From contig NZ_JBPJSQ010000006.1 in assembly GCF_051192575.1 (NCBI RefSeq), positions 62,001 to 126,000 on the forward strand: 64,000 nucleotides of DNA, given 5' to 3'. The position numbers and the translations under genes were made by a program. The stretch is from Aestuariimicrobium soli. Its GTDB lineage: Bacteria; Actinomycetota; Actinomycetes; Propionibacteriales; Propionibacteriaceae. Under the pieces are notes generated by a model. That model worked only from the letters and a program-made list of their open reading frames with translations, had not been told where the DNA came from and ran no database searches. The number at the start of each line of letters is the position of its first letter. Positions within the stretch are counted from its first letter, which is position 1. Positions 25,872-33,663 of the stretch are shown here, one piece after another.

Positions 25872-26594
25872 ATGACCACCGCACAGCAGCTCACCAAGCC
25901 CGATGGCTCCCCCATTCAGGTGTTGGCCGTCGACGACGAGCCGAGCATCACCGACCTGCTGGCCCTGGCCCTGCGCTACGAGGGCTGGCAGGTGGCGACA
26001 GCCGCGACCGGGCTGACAGCGGTCAAGGCCGCGCGGGAGGTGCGCCCCGACGTGATCATTCTCGACATGATGCTGCCCGACTTCGACGGCCTCGAAGTGA
26101 TGCGCCGCATCCGTGCCGAGCAGCCCGAGGTGCCGGTGATCTTCCTGACAGCCAAGGACGCGGTGAACGACCGCATCCAGGGGCTGACCGCGGGCGGCGA
26201 CGACTACGTCACCAAGCCCTTCTCGCTGGAAGAGATGGTGGCCCGGCTGCGGGCCCTGCTGCGCCGCAGTGGAGCCACCGAGGCCCGCACCGACACCACC
26301 TTGGTGGTCGGTGACCTGATGCTCGACGAGGACTCCCACGAGGTCAGCCGTGGTGGCGACCCGATCCAACTCACCGCCACCGAGTTCGAGCTGCTGCGCT
26401 ACCTGATGCGCAATCCCCGCCGGGTGCTGTCGAAGGCGCAGATTCTCGATCGCGTGTGGAACTACGACTTCGGCGGCCAGGCCAATGTCGTCGAGCTCTA
26501 CATCTCCTACCTGCGCAAGAAGATCGACGCCAACCGCGAACCGATGATCCACACGATGCGCGGCGCCGGCTACGTGCTGAAGGCGCCCCAGTGA
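25872..26594 (+). CDS. phoP: OmpR-family response regulator, PhoP-like
   Basis: 240 aa. Receiver domain (residues about 15-130): acidic pocket VDDE, phospho-acceptor Asp in VIILDMMLPDFDGLEV, Thr in VIFLTAKD and Lys in DDYVTKPFSLEEMVARLRALLRR (split). C-terminal winged helix: LTATEFELLRYLMRNPRRVLSK, DRVWNYDFGGQANVVELYISYLRKKID (split) and HTMRGAGYVLK. The sequence closely resembles mycobacterial PhoP, and the upstream TCACAG direct repeats fit autoregulation. Its stop overlaps the kinase start. Other OmpR-type names (e.g. TcrX/TrcR) are possible. Confidence 0.9.
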   Translation: MTTAQQLTKPDGSPIQVLAVDDEPSITDLLALALRYEGWQVATAATGLTAVKAAREVRPDVIILDMMLPDFDGLEVMRRIRAEQPEVPVIFLTAKDAVNDRIQGLTAGGDDYVTKPFSLEEMVARLRALLRRSGATEARTDTTLVVGDLMLDEDSHEVSRGGDPIQLTATEFELLRYLMRNPRRVLSKAQILDRVWNYDFGGQANVVELYISYLRKKIDANREPMIHTMRGAGYVLKAPQ

Positions 26595-28123
26595 CCGTGC
26601 CAGCCACCCTCGACGGGCCCTCGGGCACCCCGGCCAGCCACGAACCCGCCGCCCGCCACCGGGGCTCCCTGTCCCGCCAGCTGGTGGTGCGGGTGAGCAT
26701 CATCGTCGCGGTGGTGCTGGTGGTGAGCACCGTGGTGTCGCTGCTCGCGGTGCGTCAGGTGCTGGTCAACCAGATGGACGACCAGCTGCAGGCCGTCGCC
26801 GCCCGGCAGGCGCGCCCCGGCGGCCCCGGTGGCACCACCGGTCCCCCGCGCGGGGCGGACGAGCTCGGCAACCCGATCGGCACGATCATCGTGCAGCAGC
26901 GTGGCAACCTCGCCACCGCTCGCGTCGTCTCCGAGGGTCAACTGGTCGTGCCCTCGGCCGCCGTCGTCACCACCTTGCTCAACCTTCCCGACGACAACCA
27001 GATCCGCACCGTGACGTTGGACGACCTGGGCTCGTACCGGGTGATCAGCGTGAATCGGTCCGACGGCACCTATGTGGCCGCGGTGCCGTTGGCCCAGGTG
27101 AACCGGATGACCACGACCGTGCTGATCATTGTCTCGGGACTGACCGTGGTGGCGATCGCCGTGGCCGTGCTGGTCACCCGCCCGGTGGTGCACCGCAGCC
27201 TTCGTCCGTTGACCCGGTTGGCGGAGACCGCGCACCAGGTGGGCCAGCTCGACCTGCGCACCGGCGAGGTCGCCCTTCCGATGCGGGCCGTCGACACCGA
27301 CCCCGACAACGAGGTGGGTCAGGTCGGCCGCGCCTTCAACCAGATGCTCGACAACGTCGAGTCGGCGCTCGCAGCCCGACAGGAGTCCGAGACCAAGGTG
27401 CGCCGCTTCGTCGCCGACGCCTCCCACGAACTGCGCAACCCCCTGGCCTCCATTCGCGGGTACGCCGAACTCACGCGCCGCGGACGAGCCGAGCTGCCCG
27501 GAGAGACGGGTTTCGCGATGGCCCGCATCGAATCGGAGTCGAGCCGCATGTCGAGCCTCGTGGAGGATCTGCTGCTGCTGGCCCGCCTCGACTCCGACCC
27601 GAATCTGGCGCCCGAGCAGGTCGACTGCGTCGAGGTGGTGCTGAACGCCGTGTCCGACGCCCGGGCCGCGGGTGGTGGCCACCAGTGGACGGTCGCGCTG
27701 CCGCCTGCCGATCGTCCGGTGATGGCCTGGGCCGATCGTCACCGCCTCGTTCAGGTGGTGGTCAACCTGCTGTCGAACGCCCGCAAGCACACCCCGGCCG
27801 GCACGCTGGTGACGGCCTCAGTGAGGGCCGAGACCAGCGGCGACCGCTCCTGGGCCGTCATCGAGGTGCGGGACACCGGCCCGGGCATTCCCGAGGAGGT
27901 CGCCGGTCAGGTGTTCGAGCGGTTTGCCAGGGCCGATGTCGCGCGCGCCCACTCGTCCGAGCCCTCGACCGGCCTCGGGTTGGCCATCGTGCAGGCCGTG
28001 ATGGCCGCCCACGGTGGCACGGCATCGGTGACCAGCGTGCCCGGCGACACCCGCTTCGAACTGCGGTTCCCTTCGTCTGTCGGGGGCGCCCGGCCCGGAT
28101 CAGCAGATGTTGTAGAGGTCTGA
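26591..28123 (+). CDS. phoR: Sensor histidine kinase, PhoR-like
   Basis: 510 aa membrane kinase paired with the regulator before it; GTG 26591 overlaps the regulator stop as GTGA. Layout: first membrane helix at about 35-60 (VVRVSIIVAVVLVVSTVVSLL split), an extracytoplasmic sensor with a Gly/Pro-rich loop to about 175, a second helix (TTTVLIIVSGLTVVAIAVAVLV split), then HAMP. The dimerisation domain has the phospho-His in FVADASHELRNPLASIRGYAEL. The ATPase has N (VVNLLSNARKHTP), G1 (IEVRDTGPGIPEE), F (VFERFARAD) and G2 (STGLGLAIVQAVMAAHGG). Signal unknown. Its 3' end overlaps the convergent gene by 24 bp. Confidence 0.92.
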   Translation: MTVPATLDGPSGTPASHEPAARHRGSLSRQLVVRVSIIVAVVLVVSTVVSLLAVRQVLVNQMDDQLQAVAARQARPGGPGGTTGPPRGADELGNPIGTIIVQQRGNLATARVVSEGQLVVPSAAVVTTLLNLPDDNQIRTVTLDDLGSYRVISVNRSDGTYVAAVPLAQVNRMTTTVLIIVSGLTVVAIAVAVLVTRPVVHRSLRPLTRLAETAHQVGQLDLRTGEVALPMRAVDTDPDNEVGQVGRAFNQMLDNVESALAARQESETKVRRFVADASHELRNPLASIRGYAELTRRGRAELPGETGFAMARIESESSRMSSLVEDLLLLARLDSDPNLAPEQVDCVEVVLNAVSDARAAGGGHQWTVALPPADRPVMAWADRHRLVQVVVNLLSNARKHTPAGTLVTASVRAETSGDRSWAVIEVRDTGPGIPEEVAGQVFERFARADVARAHSSEPSTGLGLAIVQAVMAAHGGTASVTSVPGDTRFELRFPSSVGGARPGSADVVEV

Positions 28124-29647
28124 CCAGCAGCTGGCCAGGATGTACAGCGCCGAGTAGTGGGTGTATCCGTCGCGAGGGGTCGTCTTCGAGGCCGGGTAGT
28201 AGTCGATGAGGTAGCCGTCGCGGTATTCGGTGGACCCCTCGGAGGGGGCTTCGTCCATGGTGGTCAGCGCCGCGGCACCGCCCTCGCCGAGCGTCTGGTA
28301 GAGCGCCGTGGCGTGTTCCTTGAGCAGGCTGGCGGCGGTCGCGCTGCTCTTCGACTCGATGTAGATCGAGACCCGCATCTGCTGGGAGTCGTCCGACCGC
28401 GACAACGCCGTGGCGCGCACGCGCAGGCGGTGTTCGGCCGTCTGCAGTTGGCAGGTCTCGGCCGCGCCGTCGGTGGTGCAGGCGTAGCCACGCGCCTTGG
28501 CCCAGGTCTGCAGGGCCGAGCGCGAGACGGTGACGGGCTTCAGTTCGGCATCACCCGGCGGGAAGTCGAGGGCGTGCATCACGACCGATCCGTCGGCCTT
28601 GCCGCGGTAGTCGAAGGTGTCGGTGCGCCCCTCGGCGTACTTGGCGCTCGTGCCCTTGGCGATGGTGGTCTGCACGGCGGCCGCATCGGCGCCGGCCATC
28701 ATGGCGATCAGGTCGGTCGACAACTTCTTCGACACGGTCGGCTGACTCGCCGATTGCACGTTGAGCGTCAGCCGCCCCAACGTGCCGTCCGCGAACCCGC
28801 CCACGTAGACGCTCATGGCCGGGGCCTCGTCGTAGTGCGTGCAGATCTGGCTCACGAACCCGGGCCGACCCTCATCGGTGCACGAGAATCCCTGGTCGGT
28901 CACCAGCGTGATCGCCTTCAGGGTGTCGCCCGCGGGTTGGGCCGGTTCGTCCGAGGTCTCGCTCGAGGGGTCGGACGAAGCACTGGTCGGCTCATCCGTG
29001 GAAGCCGACTCCGTCGGCGACCCGCTGGGGTCACCGGAGGTCGGCGGCGCCGACGTGCCCGACGGAGAAACCGGGGGATCGGCCTGTTGACCCCTGCCGG
29101 TCAGACCACGGATGGCGAACACGACGATCAACGCCACCACCAGCACGCCGACGATCCCCAGAATCAGGGGCGTGCGGGACTTCTTGGGCGGCGCCCCCGA
29201 GGGTGCACCCGGGCCCTGATACTGGCCGCCCTGGTACTGGCCGCCCTGGTACTGGCCGCCCTGCTGGGGCTGCCCGTACTGGGCCTGCCCATACTGACCC
29301 TGCTGAGCCTGGCCGTACTGCTGACCCTGGCCGTACTGGCCCTGCTGGGGCTGTCCGTACTGCTGGCCCTGCTGAGCCTGGCCGTACTGCTGGCCTTGAC
29401 CGTACTGACCCTGCTGCGGTTGCCCGTACTGCTGACCCTGCCCGTACTGGCCTTGCGGGTTCTGGCCCTGCCCGTGGTGGGGCTGCCCGTACTGCTCCGC
29501 GGGGGGCAGTTGCTGGGTGGGTTGGTCGTATCCGGACGACGACGGCTGCCCCTGGGGCGGAGTGGCCGACGGCTGGTTCCCGGGCTGTCCGCCCCCCGAA
29601 GGAGGCGGTGTCGGCTGCCCGTACGGGTTCTGCGGAGGGTTCGTCAC
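28100..29647 (-). CDS. Membrane protein with long Gln/Tyr/Gly-rich cytoplasmic repeats
   Basis: 515 aa from GTG 29647 (MTNPPQNPYGQ). Residues about 1-145 are a low-complexity cytoplasmic tail built from repeats such as QYGQGQ, QYGQAQQGQ and QYQGG. One membrane helix follows (TPLILGIVGVLVVALIVVF), then a Ser/Thr/Pro/Asp-rich stalk and an extracellular domain (about residues 235-515) with paired cysteines (GFSCTDEGRP, QICTHYDE, GYACTTDGAAETCQL, ASCWSDLYNIC). No enzyme motif was seen. Such tails are common in actinobacterial single-pass proteins. Start supported by TAGCCT 7 nt upstream. It overlaps the phoR 3' end by 24 bp. Confidence 0.78.
   Translation of the reverse strand: MTNPPQNPYGQPTPPPSGGGQPGNQPSATPPQGQPSSSGYDQPTQQLPPAEQYGQPHHGQGQNPQGQYGQGQQYGQPQQGQYGQGQQYGQAQQGQQYGQPQQGQYGQGQQYGQAQQGQYGQAQYGQPQQGGQYQGGQYQGGQYQGPGAPSGAPPKKSRTPLILGIVGVLVVALIVVFAIRGLTGRGQQADPPVSPSGTSAPPTSGDPSGSPTESASTDEPTSASSDPSSETSDEPAQPAGDTLKAITLVTDQGFSCTDEGRPGFVSQICTHYDEAPAMSVYVGGFADGTLGRLTLNVQSASQPTVSKKLSTDLIAMMAGADAAAVQTTIAKGTSAKYAEGRTDTFDYRGKADGSVVMHALDFPPGDAELKPVTVSRSALQTWAKARGYACTTDGAAETCQLQTAEHRLRVRATALSRSDDSQQMRVSIYIESKSSATAASLLKEHATALYQTLGEGGAAALTTMDEAPSEGSTEYRDGYLIDYYPASKTTPRDGYTHYSALYILASCWSDLYNIC
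29220..29264. repeat. Three 15-bp tandem repeats (QYQGG)
   Basis: Three in-frame copies of TACTGGCCGCCCTGG (last copy ends in C), part of the longer YGQ-rich coding repeat region (about 29220-29480). This is a coding minisatellite, not CRISPR. Confidence 0.8.
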
Positions 29648-29654
29648 CCTCCGA

Positions 29655-29660
29655 AGGCTA
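29655..29660 (-). promoter_or_regulatory. Leaderless -10 of the YGQ-repeat gene
   Basis: TAGCCT on the minus strand, 7 nt before GTG 29647. The GGAGG in between directly touches the start codon and is too close to act as a ribosome-binding site. Confidence 0.4.
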
Positions 29661-29744
29661 CGCTGGCGCGGGTGCAGCCGAGGGCTCAACCTGCACTTGA
29701 CGTGGGGAATGACAACGCGGGCACCCAGCTTCGATCATGGTCGC

Positions 29745-30806
29745 GTGACACGTACCCACGCACGCCCCCCGGTGTCGGGTCGCAGCGCAACCGTCGATGC
29801 ACCCCTCCGCCGTGTGGCCATCGCCCTGTTCGCCAGCCTCCTGGCCGCCGTCACCCTGATGGTGTGGCAGTCCGCCCGACCGGCCCAGGGCGCCACCGCC
29901 GCCGAACAGCGAGCCTTCATCGACTCGATGCTTCCCGGTGCCGAGCAGAGCTGGGAGGAGTTCGGCGTGCCGGTGTCGGTCACCATGTCGCAGGCCATTC
30001 TCGAGAGCGGCTGGGGCGGGTCGTCCCTCTCACAGCAGTACAACGCCTACTTCGGCATCAAGTGTGTGCCCGGCGGGAGCGTGAGCCCGTACCAGTCCGG
30101 GTGCGTGCCGATGCAGACCAAGGAGTACCTCGGCGGCGTCTGGTACACCCGCACCGAGTACTTCCGCAGCTACGCCAGCCCCACCGACTCGCTGGCCGAC
30201 CACGGCTACTACCTGACGACCCGGGGCATCTATGGGGCGGCGTTCACCGTCAACCAGGACCCCCGGCTGTTCGCCCAGGAGATCCAGCGCGCCGGCTACG
30301 CCACCGACCCGAACTACGCGCACCTGCTCTACAAGGTGATGGTCTCGAGCAACCTGTTCCAGTACGACAAGGGCACCCGCATCGGTGAGGCCATTCGTCC
30401 CACCACGACCGTCGGACGAGCGGCCGCCCCCGCGTCGGTGAGCGCCGCGCCCGTCGCCAGCTCCCCCGTCGCCAGCTCCCCCGTCGCCAGTTCTCCCGTT
30501 GCCAGTTCTCCCGTCGCCAGCTCCAGCGACTCCAGCATCGGGGCCACCCCGACGCCCTCGAGCTCCCCGACGCCCTCGACCGACCCGACCGTCACGACCT
30601 CTCCCACCGCCACGCCGACGGCCACCGCCGAGGGAATCGTGCTGGAAGAACCGCCGCTGGCGCGTCAGCGCACCCAGGACCCGCAGATCGTGCACCCGGC
30701 GCAGGTCGCCCCGCTGCCGGCGGGCGGCGACACCACCGGCTCGTCCAGCACCCCCAGCGCGCGACCCTCGGGTCGTCCGGTGGCCCTGCCCTCGACCGGC
30801 GACTGA
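29745..30806 (+). CDS. Secreted N-acetylglucosaminidase (FlgJ/LYZ2-like autolysin)
   Basis: 353 aa from GTG 29745; ATG 29709 would add 12 residues. A signal sequence (LRRVAIALFASLLAAVTLMVW) precedes the catalytic domain (residues about 55-215), which has the glucosaminidase blocks VPVSVTMSQAILESGWGGSSLSQQYNAYFGIKC (split; catalytic Glu in AILESGWG), FRSYASPTDSLADHGYYL and AGYATDPNYAHLLYKVM. It would cleave peptidoglycan glycan strands. A Ser/Pro/Thr-rich tail carries PVASS five times and ends in LPSTGD with no hydrophobic or basic tail, so it is not a normal sortase substrate. Confidence 0.87.
   Translation: MTRTHARPPVSGRSATVDAPLRRVAIALFASLLAAVTLMVWQSARPAQGATAAEQRAFIDSMLPGAEQSWEEFGVPVSVTMSQAILESGWGGSSLSQQYNAYFGIKCVPGGSVSPYQSGCVPMQTKEYLGGVWYTRTEYFRSYASPTDSLADHGYYLTTRGIYGAAFTVNQDPRLFAQEIQRAGYATDPNYAHLLYKVMVSSNLFQYDKGTRIGEAIRPTTTVGRAAAPASVSAAPVASSPVASSPVASSPVASSPVASSSDSSIGATPTPSSSPTPSTDPTVTTSPTATPTATAEGIVLEEPPLARQRTQDPQIVHPAQVAPLPAGGDTTGSSSTPSARPSGRPVALPSTGD
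30451..30524. repeat. Five 15-bp tandem repeats encoding PVASS
   Basis: Five consecutive copies of CCGTCGCCAGCTCCC with few changes, in frame in the glucosaminidase tail; the last copy is 14 bp. Confidence 0.85.
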
Positions 30807-30838
30807 CGCCCACCCCGTCACCGGGTCGCGGGAGGCCC

Positions 30839-30844
30839 TAGAGT
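30839..30844 (+). promoter_or_regulatory. -10 candidate for deoC-dcd
   Basis: TAGAGT 25 nt upstream of ATG 30870, giving a short leader with AAGGAG (30859-30864). Confidence 0.4.
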
Positions 30845-30869
30845 TGTGACGACCACCGAAGGAGCCACC

Positions 30870-31643
30870 ATGCCCACGCCCAGCGCCGATTCAACCAGGG
30901 CCGATTCAACCAGGGCCGATTCAACCAGGGCCGATTCAACCAGCACCGAATCACCCGGGGCAGACGCGCTGACCCGGTCGCAGCTCGCTCGTTACGTCGA
31001 CCACACGCTGCTGAAGACCGACGCCACGGCGGCCGACGTCACGGCCCTGGCCGAGGAGGCCCGGGAGCTGGGCACCTACTCGATCTGCGTCTCGCCGAAC
31101 ATGCTGCCCATCCAGGCCGACCTCGGTGACGTGCTGCTCGCGGTCGTCTGCGGTTTCCCCTCGGGCAAGCACACGCCCGCCGTGAAGGCCGCCGAGGCGC
31201 GCGAGTCCGTTGCCGCCGGCGTCGACGAGGTCGACATGGTCATCGACATCGGTCTGTTGAAGGCGGGACTGGTCGACCAGGTGCAGGCCGAGATCGCGGC
31301 CGTGCGTGCTGAGATTCCCGCCCCGAAGGTGCTGAAGGTGATCATCGAGTCGGCAGCCCTGACCGATGAGGAGATCGTGGCGGCCTGCCGGGCGTCCGAG
31401 GCCGCGGGAGCCGACTTCGTGAAGACCTCGACCGGTTTCCACCCGGCTGGTGGAGCGTCCGTCGAAGCGGTGCGCCTGATGGCCGAGACGGTGGGTGGAC
31501 GGCTGGGTGTGAAGGCCTCCGGCGGCATCCGCGACCACGCCACCGCGATCGCCATGATCGAGGCCGGGGCCACCCGGCTGGGACTCTCGGGCACCCGCGC
31601 GGTGCTCGACGGCTCCCCCGCGACCGGCGACTCGTCCTACTGA
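30870..31643 (+). CDS. deoC: Deoxyribose-phosphate aldolase
   Basis: 257 aa from ATG 30870, with AAGGAG 5 nt upstream. DeoC converts 2-deoxyribose 5-phosphate to glyceraldehyde 3-phosphate and acetaldehyde in deoxynucleoside breakdown. The aldolase core has YVDHTLLKTDATAADV, VVCGFPSGKHTPAVKAAEA, DEVDMVIDIG, KVIIESAALTDEEI, the Schiff-base lysine in GADFVKTSTGFHPAG and GVKASGGIRDHATA. The N-terminal extension of about 35 residues is unusual: ADSTR occurs four times, encoded by 15-bp tandem repeats. dcd follows 33 bp downstream, so both may serve nucleotide metabolism. Confidence 0.95.
   Translation: MPTPSADSTRADSTRADSTRADSTSTESPGADALTRSQLARYVDHTLLKTDATAADVTALAEEARELGTYSICVSPNMLPIQADLGDVLLAVVCGFPSGKHTPAVKAAEARESVAAGVDEVDMVIDIGLLKAGLVDQVQAEIAAVRAEIPAPKVLKVIIESAALTDEEIVAACRASEAAGADFVKTSTGFHPAGGASVEAVRLMAETVGGRLGVKASGGIRDHATAIAMIEAGATRLGLSGTRAVLDGSPATGDSSY
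30885..30944. repeat. Four 15-bp tandem repeats in the 5' end of deoC
   Basis: GCCGATTCAACCAGG four times (last copy ends in C), encoding ADSTR repeats ahead of the aldolase domain. Identical copies suggest recent slippage and possible length variation between strains. Confidence 0.9.
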
Positions 31644-31676
31644 GAACCGACCCCCGACCCCGACGCAGGAACCCGC

Positions 31677-32252
31677 ATGCTGCTTTCCGACCGTGACATT
31701 CGCGCCCAGATCGACGGCGGACGTGTGCACCTCGACCCCTGGACCCCCGAGATGGTGCAGCCGTCGAGCGTCGACGTGCGCCTCGACCGGTTCTTCCGGA
31801 TCTTCGAAAACCACCGCTACCCGGTGATCGACCCGGCCGAGGAACAGGCGGAACTGACGCGCCTGGTCGAACCCGACGGGGACGAGCCCTTCGTGCTGCA
31901 CCCGGGCGAGTTCGTGCTGGGCGCCACCCTGGAACTGGTCACCCTGCCGGACGACGTCGCGGCCCGGCTCGAGGGCAAGTCCTCACTTGGACGACTGGGC
32001 CTGCTCACCCACTCGACCGCGGGCTTCATCGACCCCGGCTTCACGGGTCACGTCACGCTCGAGCTCTCGAACGTGGCCACGTTGCCGATCAAGCTGTACC
32101 CGGGCATGAAGATCGGCCAGCTGTGCTTCTTCCAGCTGAGCTCGCCCGCGGAGCAGCCCTACGGTCAGGGGGCGCACCTGTCGCGCTACCAGGGCCAGCG
32201 TGGACCGACGGCCAGCCGCAGCCACCAGAACTTCCACCGCACGCCGATCTGA
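31677..32252 (+). CDS. dcd: dCTP deaminase, probably bifunctional with dUTPase
   Basis: 191 aa, full length. It converts dCTP to dUTP and, in the actinobacterial form, directly to dUMP. Signature blocks are MLLSDRDIRAQI, VQPSSVDVRLD, FVLHPGEFVLG, RLEGKSSLGRLGLLTHSTAGFIDPGF (split), HVTLELSNVATLPI and the C-terminal GQLCFFQLSSPAEQPYG with RYQGQRGPT. The close match to the Mycobacterium tuberculosis Dcd-Dut pattern supports bifunctionality. It lies 33 bp after deoC and is convergent with the large envelope operon. Confidence 0.95.
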   Translation: MLLSDRDIRAQIDGGRVHLDPWTPEMVQPSSVDVRLDRFFRIFENHRYPVIDPAEEQAELTRLVEPDGDEPFVLHPGEFVLGATLELVTLPDDVAARLEGKSSLGRLGLLTHSTAGFIDPGFTGHVTLELSNVATLPIKLYPGMKIGQLCFFQLSSPAEQPYGQGAHLSRYQGQRGPTASRSHQNFHRTPI

Positions 32253-32295
32253 GGCGCTCAGGGCGCGGGCATCTGAGGGCGCTCAGAGCGCGGGC
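32247..32295. repeat. 24/25-bp tandem duplication at a convergent gene end
   Basis: Two copies (32247-32270 and 32271-32295) of ATCTGAGGCGCTCAGGGCGC plus GGGC, differing by one inserted G and one substitution. Copy 1 contains the dcd stop; copy 2 contains the minus-strand stop of the RDD-FHA gene. GCGCTC/GAGCGC inside each copy can form a small hairpin, so it may also act as a terminator. Confidence 0.75.
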
Positions 32296-33560
32296 TGCCG
32301 CATGACCACCAGGCTGCGGTCGCCGAAGCTCACCGTCTGCCCCTCCCTCACCCGGGTCTGCACGCCGGGCTGGCACGGGTCGAGCTCACCGGCCTGGTTC
32401 ACGAGCGCGGTGCCATTGGTGGAGCCCAGATCGGTCACGTACAGACCCCGGGCATCGACCCCCAGCGCCAGGTGCACCTTCGAGATGGCGTGACCGCCCT
32501 CGCCCACCTCGACGAGGGTCGCGGTCGTGCCGTCGGTGGGCTGGTTCGGGCGTCGTCCGATCAGCACCTTCCCCTCGACCGGCACGCGCCGGCCGTCGTC
32601 CAACTGCACGAACCACCCCTGGTGACCGGGACGACTGGGCACATTCGCGCGCGCCGGGGCGAGCCGGGTGCCGTACTCGTCGTCCTCGGGCAGGGCCTCA
32701 CGCTGCACGACGCGCACCGCCGTCTCCTGCATCGGGTTGGCCGAGGGCGCCGACTGCGGCGGGTTGGGTTCCTGGTGCTGCGGGGGTGCGGACGAGGGTG
32801 CCTGCCCCCACCCGCTGGGCGCACCGGTCGCGGGCTGCGACCCCGGGCGCGGCGGCGGCCGCCAGCCCGTGTCCTCGGTGACACCGGCAGCGGCGTGCGC
32901 CGACGGCTGCTGGGACGAGGGCCCGCCCCCGCCCGGCGCCCCTCCGGGACCCTGCTGCCCGTAAGGCTGCTGCCCGTAAGCCTGCCCGTCACCCTGCTGC
33001 CCGTAGTTCTGGTGGGCGGAGCCGTCGAAGGCCGCCGCCACCAGGTGCGGCGGCAGGGCCACCGTGGTGGAGTGGGCGCGGGTCTGGGTGGCGGTCGTCC
33101 GCTGCCGGGGCTCGGATGCCGACGCGAGCGATCGGATCGCGACCGCCTTGCCAGCCAGGTCGTGCCAGCCCTGGCGGCGTTCGTGGATGACCAGGAAGAT
33201 CAGCAGAGCGATCAGGCCGACGCCGGTGCCGCCCACGGCCGCGAACACCAACTGGCGGACGATCCACCGCCCCCATCCGAGCGGCTTGCCGTCGAGCAAC
33301 CCCACGAGCTGCAACCCCATGAGGCGATAGCCCGGGCCCGCACCACGGGTGCCGTACGACCACCACAGCAACACGAACCAAGCCAGCCCGATGATGCCGG
33401 TCACCAGGGTGGTGACCAGCACCTGCGAGGAGTCGAGGCGCGAGGCCAGCGCCGTCTGCGCGACGACCAACAGGGCGGGCACCACGGAATCAATCAGCAG
33501 GGCAACGACGCGCCGCCACAGCGGGGCCACCTGCACCCCCGTCGGCATGTTCTTCGCCAT
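32283..33560 (-). CDS. RDD-family membrane protein with C-terminal FHA domain
   Basis: 425 aa from ATG 33560. The N-terminal RDD membrane domain (residues about 10-150) has APLWRRVVALLIDSVVPALL, YRLMGLQLVGLLDGKPLGWG and IHERRQGWHDLAGKAVAI. A Gln/Pro/Gly-rich cytoplasmic linker follows (about 180-300). A C-terminal FHA phosphothreonine-binding domain (about 325-425) has VLIGRRPNQP, ISKVHLALGVD and VTDLGSTNGTALVN. It is the last gene of the envelope operon, 103 bp after the TgpA-like gene. Together with the FHA protein at the operon start, it suggests control by a Ser/Thr kinase not encoded in this window. Confidence 0.88.
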   Translation of the reverse strand: MAKNMPTGVQVAPLWRRVVALLIDSVVPALLVVAQTALASRLDSSQVLVTTLVTGIIGLAWFVLLWWSYGTRGAGPGYRLMGLQLVGLLDGKPLGWGRWIVRQLVFAAVGGTGVGLIALLIFLVIHERRQGWHDLAGKAVAIRSLASASEPRQRTTATQTRAHSTTVALPPHLVAAAFDGSAHQNYGQQGDGQAYGQQPYGQQGPGGAPGGGGPSSQQPSAHAAAGVTEDTGWRPPPRPGSQPATGAPSGWGQAPSSAPPQHQEPNPPQSAPSANPMQETAVRVVQREALPEDDEYGTRLAPARANVPSRPGHQGWFVQLDDGRRVPVEGKVLIGRRPNQPTDGTTATLVEVGEGGHAISKVHLALGVDARGLYVTDLGSTNGTALVNQAGELDPCQPGVQTRVREGQTVSFGDRSLVVMRQPAL

Positions 33561-33663
33561 GGTCGTCCTCACCCCTGTCGTCACCCGCGTGACCGCTCGG
33601 TTACCGCCTGCTGCGGGGGCGTCCCCCGGTCGACGTTGTTGCCAGTCTGCCAAGACCGCGGGT

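Noticed and set aside
29220..29480. Second repeat block resembling an array
   Set aside because: In-frame QYQGG/QYGQ coding repeats of a membrane protein.
30790..30806. LPSTG sortase anchor on the glucosaminidase
   Set aside because: The motif is the last six residues, with no hydrophobic span or basic tail, so it cannot act as a sorting signal as it stands.
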